Assembly: GCA_030654635.1 (NCBI GenBank)
Contig: JAURXE010000227.1
Location: 1-6,972, forward strand
From: Pseudomonas sp.
GTDB lineage: Bacteria > Pseudomonadota > Gammaproteobacteria > Pseudomonadales > Pseudomonadaceae
DNA: 6,972 bases
Direction: 5' to 3'
Below are positions 1 through 6,972 of the stretch, piece by piece (within the stretch, counting starts at the first letter, position 1; each line of letters begins with the position of its first letter). A program made the position numbers and the translations under genes. The notes beneath the pieces are model-generated. The model worked only from the letters and a program-made list of their open reading frames with translations. It did not search any database and was not told the DNA's origin.

Positions 1-1196
1 GCCAGAGCGGTACGGATACCACCGGAAAGCTTCTTGATGATCTTGGTCTGCGCAGCACCACCCACACGGGATACCGAAACACCAGCATTCACAGCCGGAC
101 GAATGCCGGAGTTGAACATAGCCGATTCCAGGAAGATCTGACCGTCAGTGATCGAAATCACGTTGGTCGGAACGAACGCGGAAACGTCGCCAGCTTGGGT
201 TTCGATGATCGGCAATGCGGTCAAGGAACCGGTTTTACCAGTCACAGCGCCGTTGGTGAACTTCTCAACGTACTCTTCGGACACACGCGATGCGCGCTCC
301 AATAGACGGCTGTGGAGATAGAACACGTCGCCTGGGTAAGCTTCACGGCCTGGTGGACGGCGCAGCAGCAGAGAAATCTGGCGGTAAGCCACTGCTTGCT
401 TGGACAGATCGTCATAAACGATCAGCGCGTCTTCACCGCGGTCACGGAAGTACTCGCCCATGGTGCAACCGGCGTACGGTGCAATAAATTGCAGCGCAGC
501 AGATTCGGAAGCACTGGCAGCAACGATGATGGTGTTAGCCAACGCGCCGTTTTCTTCGAGCTTGCGCACTACGTTAGCGATCGTCGATTGCTTCTGACCG
601 ATAGCTACGTAAACGCAGAAAATCCCGCTGTTCTTCTGGTTGATGATCGCATCGATCGCCAGAGCGGTTTTACCGATCTGACGGTCGCCGATGATCAATT
701 CACGCTGACCACGGCCAACCGGGATCATGGCATCAACGGCCTTGTAACCTGTTTGCACAGGTTGGTCGACCGACTTACGCCAGATCACGCCCGGAGCAAC
801 CTTCTCAACCGCGTCGGTAGCGACGTTGTTCAGAGGGCCTTTACCGTCGACAGGATTACCCAGAGCATCGACTACGCGACCCAGCAGTTCCGGACCAACC
901 GGTACTTCTAGAACGCGGCCGGTGCACTTGGCACTCATGCCTTCAGCCAGCGACTGGTAAGCACCTAGAACCACAGCGCCGACAGAGTCGCGCTCAAGGT
1001 TCATGGCCATACCGTAGACGCCACCCGGGAACTCGATCATTTCGCCGTACATTACGTCGGCGAGACCGTGAATCCGCACAATACCGTCAGATACGCTGAC
1101 GATAGTGCCTTCGTTGCGGGCTTGGGAACTTACATCGAGTTTCTCGATGCGAGCCTTGATGATTTCACTTATTTCGGAAGGATTGAGTTGCTGCAT
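1..1196 (-). CDS. atpA: F1 ATP synthase subunit alpha (5' part; 3' end beyond the window)
   Basis: Encodes the alpha subunit of F1, which alternates with beta in the catalytic head and carries the non-catalytic nucleotide sites. The ATG is at 1196-1194 and the frame stays open to the window edge, giving 398 complete codons of a family usually near 514. The protein begins [17 protein letters not shown], the helix that contacts subunit delta. The Walker A loop GDRQIGKT is at residues 170-177 (Lys176), the Walker B strand LIVYDDLSK at about 258-266, and the SVSRVGG motif contains Arg377, equivalent to E. coli alpha Arg376 at the beta catalytic site. The E. coli P-loop has Thr where this one has Ile174. 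The gene starts 21 bp after atpH, with an AAGGGG ribosome-binding site about 12 nt upstream. It is the last visible gene of the operon; the genes for gamma, beta and epsilon are expected off the left edge (inference). No frameshift was seen in the parts I translated. Confidence 0.98.
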   Translation of the reverse strand, partial: MQQLNPSEISEIIKARIEKLDVSSQARNEGTIVSVSDGIVRIHGLADVMYGEMIEFPGGVYGMAMNLERDSVGAVVLGAYQSLAEGMSAKCTGRVLEVPVGPELLGRVVDALGNPVDGKGPLNNVATDAVEKVAPGVIWRKSVDQPVQTGYKAVDAMIPVGRGQRELIIGDRQIGKTALAIDAIINQKNSGIFCVYVAIGQKQSTIANVVRKLEENGALANTIIVAASASESAALQFIAPYAGCTMGEYFRDRGEDALIVYDDLSKQAVAYRQISLLLRRPPGREAYPGDVFYLHSRLLERASRVSEEYVEKFTNGAVTGKTGSLTALPIIETQAGDVSAFVPTNVISITDGQIFLESAMFNSGIRPAVNAGVSVSRVGGAAQTKIIKKLSGGIRTAL

Positions 1197-1217
1197 TGCT
1201 CTGCTGCCCCTTCAAAC

Positions 1218-1754
1218 TCAAGATTTCAATGCTTCGGCCAATTTCGCGAGTTTGCCGCGAACTGAGCCATCGATAACCAAGTCGCCGGCGCGGATTACGA
1301 CGCCACCTATTAGGCTGGCATCCTCCGCAGCGTGCAGACGCACTTCACGACCGAGTCGTGCACTGAGAACCTTGGCGAGTTTGTCTTGCTGTTCATCGTT
1401 CAGCGCAAAGGCACTGGTAACGTCCACATCAACCGAATGCTCTTGCTCTGCTTTATACAGATCGAACAATGCGGCGATTTCAGGCAACAACTCCAAACGG
1501 TTGTTTTCCGAAACGATGGTTAGGAAGTTACGCACCTGGGTGCTGAACTTGTCACCACACACCTCAATAAAGGTGGTGGCCTTATCTGTACTCGTCAAAC
1601 GCGGTGCTTTGAGTACGCGCTGAACCGTGGCGTCTTGCGACACCGCGCCAGCCAAACCAAGCAGCTCAGACCATTGGGTCAATTGCTGATTGGCTTGAGC
1701 GTACTCAAAAGCAGCTTTAGCGTAAGGTCGGGCCAACGTGGTCAATTCTGCCAT
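1218..1754 (-). CDS. atpH: F0F1 ATP synthase subunit delta
   Basis: Encodes subunit delta (the OSCP equivalent), the peripheral-stalk cap that joins the N-termini of alpha to the C-terminus of the b dimer. The 178 residues match the usual family length (177 in E. coli). The N-terminus [16 protein letters not shown] is the family's hallmark first helix. The N-terminal helical bundle covers roughly residues 1-105. The C-terminal domain contains the characteristic stretch [18 protein letters not shown] at about 148-165. The ATG at 1754-1752 has a GAGGG ribosome-binding site about 5 nt upstream, within the 12-bp gap after atpF. Such close spacing suggests translational coupling. The identification rests on the sequence and on the invariant atpF-atpH-atpA order. 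Confidence 0.97.
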   Translation of the reverse strand: MAELTTLARPYAKAAFEYAQANQQLTQWSELLGLAGAVSQDATVQRVLKAPRLTSTDKATTFIEVCGDKFSTQVRNFLTIVSENNRLELLPEIAALFDLYKAEQEHSVDVDVTSAFALNDEQQDKLAKVLSARLGREVRLHAAEDASLIGGVVIRAGDLVIDGSVRGKLAKLAEALKS

Positions 1755-1766
1755 GATAGCCCTCGC

Positions 1767-2237
1767 TTAAATTTCGGCTGCCAGTTTCGCAACTAGCTCC
1801 GCATGAGCGTTCTGGTCGATAGTCGCGCTCAGAATCTTCTCAGCACCGCTGACTGCCAGGCTACCCAATTGGGCGCGCAAGGCGTCTTTGACACCGTTAA
1901 GTTCCTGCTCGATTTCGGCCTGAGCCTGAGCCTTCACACGTTCAGCTTCAACGCGAGCCTGATCACGGGCTTCGTCTACTAACTGAGTGCCGCGTTTCTT
2001 GGCTTGCTCGATGATTTCAGCTGCCTGCGTTTTTGCTTCGCGCAGTTGCTGACCCACTTTTTCGTGAGCCAGTTCCAGATCGCGAGTAGCGCGGCTGGCA
2101 GCGTCAAGACCATCGGCGATCTTCTTTTGCCGTTCACGCATTGCTGTAATGACCGGAGGCCATACAAACTTCATGCAGAACATGACAAAGATGAAGAACG
2201 CAACGGACTGACCAATCAGGGTTGCATTAATGTTCAC
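1767..2237 (-). CDS. atpF: F0 ATP synthase subunit b (GTG start)
   Basis: Encodes subunit b, present as a dimer, which forms the peripheral stator stalk from the membrane to delta and alpha. The protein has 156 residues, the same length as E. coli b. A single N-terminal membrane segment spans about residues 5-26. It is followed by the conserved WPPVI turn and Arg36, then a long, charged, alanine-rich coiled coil from about residue 35 to 140 (repeated [26 protein letters not shown] patterns). The start codon is GTG at 2237-2235. It is preceded by a GAGGTG ribosome-binding site, and the protein reads [11 protein letters not shown] exactly where the family begins, so the start is well supported. 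A 45-bp spacer holding a stem-loop separates it from atpE. GTG usage may contribute to lower output relative to atpE (b2 versus about c10), which is inference. Confidence 0.97.
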   Translation of the reverse strand: MNINATLIGQSVAFFIFVMFCMKFVWPPVITAMRERQKKIADGLDAASRATRDLELAHEKVGQQLREAKTQAAEIIEQAKKRGTQLVDEARDQARVEAERVKAQAQAEIEQELNGVKDALRAQLGSLAVSGAEKILSATIDQNAHAELVAKLAAEI

Positions 2238-2263
2238 GCCAACACCTCACTCGTTCGTTGTCC

Positions 2264-2570
<307 letters not shown>

Positions 2571-2633
2571 TTAAAGGTTTTGATAAAGCGGTAAAACGGT
2601 GCAGCAAATTCAGTCTCTCGACCCTTGCGGGCC

Positions 2634-2650
2634 CCTCTCCCTAGGAGAGG
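2634..2650 (-). repeat. Hairpin in the atpB-atpE intercistronic spacer
   Basis: CCTCTCC (2634-2640) and GGAGAGG (2644-2650) form a perfect 7-bp, GC-rich stem with a 3-nt loop, inside the 132-bp gap between atpB and atpE. A smaller imperfect palindrome, TAACG-G-CGTTA (2655-2665), sits between it and the atpB stop codon. No U-tract follows in the minus-strand direction, so termination is unlikely. It could be a processing or stabilising element that lets the atpE message outlive the atpB part, or a copy of a dispersed intergenic repeat. Both are inference. Confidence 0.6.
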
Positions 2651-2672
2651 TCATTAACGGCGTTAGACGCTA

Positions 2673-3966
<1,294 letters not shown>

Positions 3967-3982
3967 CTTACTTACCCCTGGC

Positions 3983-4026
3983 GTCGGCCACCTTAACTCA
4001 AACAACTTGGCATATTTTGTGCCGAC
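3983..4026 (-). repeat. Inverted repeats in the atpI leader
   Basis: On the transcribed strand, GTCGGC (4026-4021) is the exact complement of GCCGAC (3988-3983), just ahead of the atpI ribosome-binding site. A competing smaller stem, GGCA/TGCC (4023-4020 with 4012-4009), uses part of the same left arm. The two folds are mutually exclusive. This might influence atpI translation, but the stems are short and the role is unproven. Confidence 0.35.
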
Positions 4027-4039
4027 AAAAAGCGCGCGA

Positions 4040-4068
4040 ATTATAGGGTCCGAGGCTTTTGGGTTCAA
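4040..4068 (-). promoter_or_regulatory. Sigma70 promoter of the atp operon
   Basis: The minus strand has -35 TTGAAC (4068-4063, 4 of 6 to consensus) and -10 TATAAT (4045-4040, 6 of 6), with an optimal 17-bp spacer. Transcription should start near 4033, giving a leader of about 66 nt before atpI. The discriminator between the -10 box and the predicted start is TCGCGCG, very GC-rich, a trait known from promoters subject to stringent (ppGpp/DksA) and growth-rate control. That regulation is inferred. No clear Rho-independent terminator separates it from parB, so some read-through from the par genes is possible. Confidence 0.85.
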
Positions 4069-4112
4069 CCTTTAGCTGGGATTTCCGACCATACGTCGCC
4101 ACCCAAAGTGAT

Positions 4113-4985
4113 TCAACGTATGTGTGCCAGAACGCCCTGTAATTCATCCAGTGAACTGTACTTGATCACTAACTGGCCACGACCTTTCTGGCCATGCTTA
4201 ATCTGCACTGAAGCCCCCAGTTTCTCTGCTAGGCGCTGTTCTAAGCGACTGATATCCGGATCTATTTTTGCCTCAATCGGCGGCTGCTCTTTAGTGTTCA
4301 ACCACTGACGTACCAGGGCCTCGGTTTGCCGTACCGTAAGGCCGCGTGCGACAACGTGTCGCGCCCCTTCAACCTGTTGCACCGCCGGCAAACCGAGCAA
4401 GGCACGGGCATGACCCATTTCCAGATCGCCGTGGGACAGCAGTGTTTTGATCTCTTCAGGCAGGGCGATCAAACGCAGTAAATTAGTAATGGTAACCCTG
4501 GACTTACCCACAGCCTCAGCAACCTGTTGCTGAGTCAGCTGAAACTCTTGCTGCAAACGCTGCAAAGCAACAGCTTCTTCGATCGGATTAAGGTCTTCAC
4601 GCTGGATGTTCTCAATCAAAGCCATGGCTATCGCGGCTTGATCGGGTACTTCACGGACCATCGCCGGGATAGTCTCAAGCCCGGCTTGCTGACTGGCACG
4701 CCAGCGCCGCTCACCAGCGATAATTTCAAAACGACCATTGGCAATCGGGCGCACCACTATCGGTTGCATGACACCTTGGGCTTTGATCGATTGAGCCAAC
4801 TCTTCCAGTGCTGCCGGGTCCATGTCGCGGCGCGGCTGGTACTTGCCACGCTGGACCAAGTCCAACGGCAGGTACTGAAATTCTCGGCTGTCGGCCTTTA
4901 GTGCCTGTTCTTCCAGACTCGCGACACTGGTGCTCCCCAACAGGGCATCCAAGCCTCGTCCCAGACCTCGTTTTTTCACGGCCAT
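4113..4985 (-). CDS. parB: Chromosome-partitioning protein ParB (Spo0J family, CTPase clamp)
   Basis: A DNA-binding CTPase that loads at parS sites near the origin, slides as a clamp and, with ParA, segregates the origins. It has 290 residues. The N-terminal basic tail KKRGLGRGLDALL (4-16) is the ParA-activating segment. The ParB/Srx CTP-binding domain follows, with the GERRWRA box at 91-97 and ENIQRE at 125-130. A helix-turn-helix lies at about 149-170 (LTQQQVAEAVGKSRVTITNLL), next to the parS-recognition region with MGHARALLGL (190-199). The C-terminal dimerisation domain covers about 242-290. The ATG lies 9 bp after parA, and its AAGGA ribosome-binding site overlaps the parA TAA stop, suggesting coupled translation. 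Location beside mnmG/rsmG marks it as the chromosomal, not plasmid, version. Confidence 0.98.
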   Translation of the reverse strand: MAVKKRGLGRGLDALLGSTSVASLEEQALKADSREFQYLPLDLVQRGKYQPRRDMDPAALEELAQSIKAQGVMQPIVVRPIANGRFEIIAGERRWRASQQAGLETIPAMVREVPDQAAIAMALIENIQREDLNPIEEAVALQRLQQEFQLTQQQVAEAVGKSRVTITNLLRLIALPEEIKTLLSHGDLEMGHARALLGLPAVQQVEGARHVVARGLTVRQTEALVRQWLNTKEQPPIEAKIDPDISRLEQRLAEKLGASVQIKHGQKGRGQLVIKYSSLDELQGVLAHIR

Positions 4986-4994
4986 GCGAATTCC

Positions 4995-5783
4995 TTAGAC
5001 GGTTGCGGGTTTAGCGCTGGCACGCTGGCGACGAACCAGCTCGCCAGCCAGGGCCAAGTAGGCGATAGCACCACGCGACTGCTTGTCGTAGACCAATGCC
5101 GGCATACCGAAGCTGGGGGCTTCAGCCAAACGCACATTGCGCGGGATAACGGTCTGATACAGCTGATCGGCGAAATGCTCTTTCAGCTGATTGGAAACAT
5201 CGTTGGTCAGGCTAATCCGCGGATCGTACATGGTCCGCAACAAGCCCTCGATTTTCAGCGTAGGGTTGAGCAGTGCGGTAATCCGCTGCACGGTATTGAC
5301 CAGATCCGACAAGCCCTCCAGCGCGTAGTACTCGCACTGCATCGGGATAATCACCCCATCGGCCGCCACCAAGGCATTCACCGTCAACATGCTCAGAGCC
5401 GGCGGGCAGTCGATCAGGATGTAGTCGTAATTGTCGCGGATCGGCGCCAAGGCGTTGCGCAGGCGACTTTCCTTCATGTTCATTTCCAGCAAGCCAACTT
5501 CGGCTGCGGTCAGGTCACGGTTGGCCGGCAGTAACTTGTAGCCGCCATGCTCCGAGACCTGCATGGCATCGGCGATGGTGCATTCACCGATCAGCACATC
5601 GTAAATCGAGTGCTCCAGGCCATGCTTGTCGATGCCACTGCCCATGGTGGCGTTGCCTTGCGGGTCAAGGTCAATCAGCAACACGCGGCGCTTGGTTGCC
5701 ACCAAGGAGGCGGCCAAGTTGATGCAGGTGGTGGTCTTGCCGACCCCGCCCTTCTGATTGGCGATTGCAAATACCTTAGCCAT
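4995..5783 (-). CDS. parA: Chromosome-partitioning ATPase ParA (Soj)
   Basis: A deviant-Walker ATPase that binds DNA non-specifically as an ATP dimer and is released by ParB, making the gradient that moves origins. It has 262 residues. The deviant Walker A motif KGGVGKTT is at 11-18 with signature Lys11 and Lys16. The catalytic-type Asp40 sits in LLIDLDPQGNAT (35-46), and Walker B is at YDYILIDCPPALS (about 118-130). It has no N-terminal helix-turn-helix, which fits the short chromosomal Soj-type ParA and differs from long plasmid ParA (SopA/P1) repressors. The ATG at 5783-5781 begins MAKVFAIANQKGG, the normal family start, 18 bp after rsmG. The ribosome-binding site is only moderate (GGGGAAG about 10 nt upstream, or AGGC closer in). 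Confidence 0.98.
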   Translation of the reverse strand: MAKVFAIANQKGGVGKTTTCINLAASLVATKRRVLLIDLDPQGNATMGSGIDKHGLEHSIYDVLIGECTIADAMQVSEHGGYKLLPANRDLTAAEVGLLEMNMKESRLRNALAPIRDNYDYILIDCPPALSMLTVNALVAADGVIIPMQCEYYALEGLSDLVNTVQRITALLNPTLKIEGLLRTMYDPRISLTNDVSNQLKEHFADQLYQTVIPRNVRLAEAPSFGMPALVYDKQSRGAIAYLALAGELVRRQRASAKPATV

Positions 5784-5801
5784 GGCTGCCTGCTTCCCCG
5801 G

Positions 5802-6443
5802 TCATAACGTGCGGCGCAGTATCAGCAGATGACGCTGGCCTTGGCAACCTGGAACCGCCAGGGCGTGCTCACCCTGCAGACTGAAATCACTGGGCAGGGC
5901 TTGTAACTCATCGGTTGGATGCAAGCCTTTCATCGCCAGCCACTGGCTGTGCTGGCTGCCCAGGTGGCGGGTCCAGTTGGCAAAATCCGCCAAACTGCTG
6001 AATGCCCGGGAAACGATGCCGGCAAACGGCTGCTCTGGCTGCAAAGCCTCAACCCGAGCGTTGATCACCTGAACATTAGCGAGCTTGAGTTCAAGCTTCA
6101 CTTGCGTCAGAAAGCGGGTTTTCTTGCCGTTACTGTCGAGCAAAGTGAACTGCTTATCGGGGAACACAATCGCCAACGGAATGCCCGGCATGCCGCCGCC
6201 ACTGCCCACATCCAGCCAAGTGTCTCCGTCGATAAAGGGCATCAGACTCAGGCTGTCAAGCAAATGCCGGGAAACCATCTCATCGGGATTGCGCACCGCG
6301 GTCAGGTTGTAGGCTTTGTTCCACTTGATCAGCAAGGCCAGATACGCCAACAACTGGCTGTGCTGCAGCGGGCTTAGGCTGACGCCGAGCTGGCTTGCGC
6401 CTTGGCTGAGTTCATCGGCATGCTGCTGGGTGACCGAAGACAT
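5802..6443 (-). CDS. rsmG: 16S rRNA (guanine527-N7)-methyltransferase RsmG
   Basis: A SAM-dependent methyltransferase that makes m7G at position 527 (E. coli numbering) in the 530 loop of 16S rRNA; also called GidB. Loss in other bacteria gives low-level streptomycin resistance. The Rossmann-type SAM motif [15 protein letters not shown] is at residues 77-91. The acidic strand end [12 protein letters not shown] (101-112), the RAFSS motif (146-150) and the MKG strand (171-173) are all family landmarks. The length of 213 residues is typical. I chose the ATG at 6443-6441. A GTG three codons upstream (6452-6450) sits only 2 nt from the GGAG ribosome-binding site, too close, whereas the ATG has an 11-nt spacing and overlaps the mnmG stop by one base (TGATG). 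This implies translational coupling. Confidence 0.95.
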   Translation of the reverse strand: MSSVTQQHADELSQGASQLGVSLSPLQHSQLLAYLALLIKWNKAYNLTAVRNPDEMVSRHLLDSLSLMPFIDGDTWLDVGSGGGMPGIPLAIVFPDKQFTLLDSNGKKTRFLTQVKLELKLANVQVINARVEALQPEQPFAGIVSRAFSSLADFANWTRHLGSQHSQWLAMKGLHPTDELQALPSDFSLQGEHALAVPGCQGQRHLLILRRTL

Positions 6444-6972
6444 CAGGAACACTGCTCCAACTGCCGGCCTGCGCCGCGTTTTTTAAGATGAATCAGCAAC
6501 AGCGAAATCGCCGCCGGCGTAACGCCAGGGATTCTTGAAGCCTGACCAAGTGTCTGCGGACGGCTCTGACTGAGCTTGTGCTGAATCTCTTTCGACAACC
6601 CGGAAATTCCGACGTAATCGAGATCCTCCGGCAGCGCGGTGTTCTCACTGGCTCGCAAGCGAGCAATTTCGTCCTGCTGACGGTCGATGTAACCGGCGTA
6701 TTTGGTTTTGATCTCGACCTGTTCGGCTACCTGCGGATCGAGTGCCGGGCTACCGGTCACTGCACTGAGGCCCGCGTAATCGATTTCTGGCCGGGTCAGC
6801 AAGTTGAGCAAATTGTATTCGTGGGTCAGCGGTGTACCGAAACGTTCGGCAATCGCATCGCCCTCAGGCGTGCCGGGGCGCACCCAGGTGCTTTTCAGCC
6901 GCTGTTCTTCCAGCTCGATGGCTTCGCGTTTGCTGCAGAAGGCCGCCCAACGCACATCATCGACCAGGCCCA
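6443..6972 (-). CDS. mnmG: tRNA uridine-34 modification enzyme MnmG, C-terminal end
   Basis: MnmG (GidA) is an FAD-dependent enzyme that, with MnmE, installs the 5-carboxymethylaminomethyl group on wobble uridine 34 of certain tRNAs. Only the last 175 residues are in the window; the gene continues past the right edge, so the FAD-binding region is not visible. What is seen matches the C-terminal part: [11 protein letters not shown] at the edge, QRLKSTWV, the helical segment [32 protein letters not shown], and near the end [23 protein letters not shown], the helical tail that binds MnmE. The stop TGA (6445-6443) overlaps the rsmG start. Pairing of mnmG with rsmG near the origin is a classic bacterial arrangement (gidAB). 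Confidence 0.97.
   Translation of the reverse strand, partial: GLVDDVRWAAFCSKREAIELEEQRLKSTWVRPGTPEGDAIAERFGTPLTHEYNLLNLLTRPEIDYAGLSAVTGSPALDPQVAEQVEIKTKYAGYIDRQQDEIARLRASENTALPEDLDYVGISGLSKEIQHKLSQSRPQTLGQASRIPGVTPAAISLLLIHLKKRGAGRQLEQCS

Noticed and set aside
312..911. 199-codon plus-strand open frame opposite atpA
   Set aside because: It is a shadow of the conserved atpA frame, with no recognisable domain and no convincing ribosome-binding site.
4016..4035. Run of five T after GC-rich sequence downstream of the atp promoter, as a possible terminator
   Set aside because: The GCGCGC before it cannot form a proper stem of terminator size, and it lies at the predicted transcription start, so it is better explained as discriminator and initial transcribed sequence.
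6315..6330. TGTTCCAC, an exact parS half-site, within rsmG
   Set aside because: The second half does not match GTGGAACA/C (about 10 of 16 overall), and the bases encode the conserved KWN of RsmG. I found no full parS in the window, and another lone half-site in atpB (2756-2766) is likewise explained by the conserved FHIL codons.
5919..6377. 152-codon plus-strand open frame opposite rsmG
   Set aside because: Antisense composition shadow; the rsmG frame carries all the family motifs.

Overview
The window is a stretch of ordinary bacterial core chromosome, almost certainly from a Pseudomonas species of the fluorescens/putida type. The evidence is the gene order mnmG-rsmG-parA-parB-atpIBEFHA and protein sequences that read as typical pseudomonad versions. 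The species call is inference from remembered family sequences, not a database search. Every gene lies on the minus strand, so the transcriptional order runs from high to low coordinates. Protein genes cover nearly the whole window and no gap exceeds 150 bases.

Region 1 (about 6972 to 4113) is the origin-proximal housekeeping cluster. It holds the C-terminal end of mnmG (tRNA wobble-uridine modification), rsmG (16S rRNA m7G methyltransferase), parA and parB (chromosome segregation). The junctions are tight: a TGATG stop/start overlap, then 18 bp, then 9 bp. They look like one cotranscribed unit.

Region 2 (4112 to 3967) is a 146-bp intergenic stretch with a strong-looking sigma70 promoter: TTGAAC, a 17-bp spacer, TATAAT and a GC-rich discriminator. 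A short 5' leader with inverted repeats follows. It drives the ATP synthase operon.

Region 3 (3966 to 1) is that operon: atpI (assembly/accessory protein), atpB (a), atpE (c), atpF (b), atpH (delta) and the first 398 codons of atpA (alpha). The a, c and b subunits form the membrane F0 rotor/stator. Delta links the b dimer to the alpha/beta F1 head. The remaining F1 genes (gamma, beta, epsilon) should lie beyond the left edge. The one clearly non-coding peculiarity is around atpE, which encodes the high-copy c subunit. It has a long 132-bp leader spacer with a hairpin, a very strong ribosome-binding site, and a perfect 9-bp stem-loop wrapped around its stop codon.

I found no mobile elements, RNA genes, CRISPR arrays, frameshifts or foreign-looking genes. 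I do not see a new biological system here. The findings below concern regulation and start-site choice.
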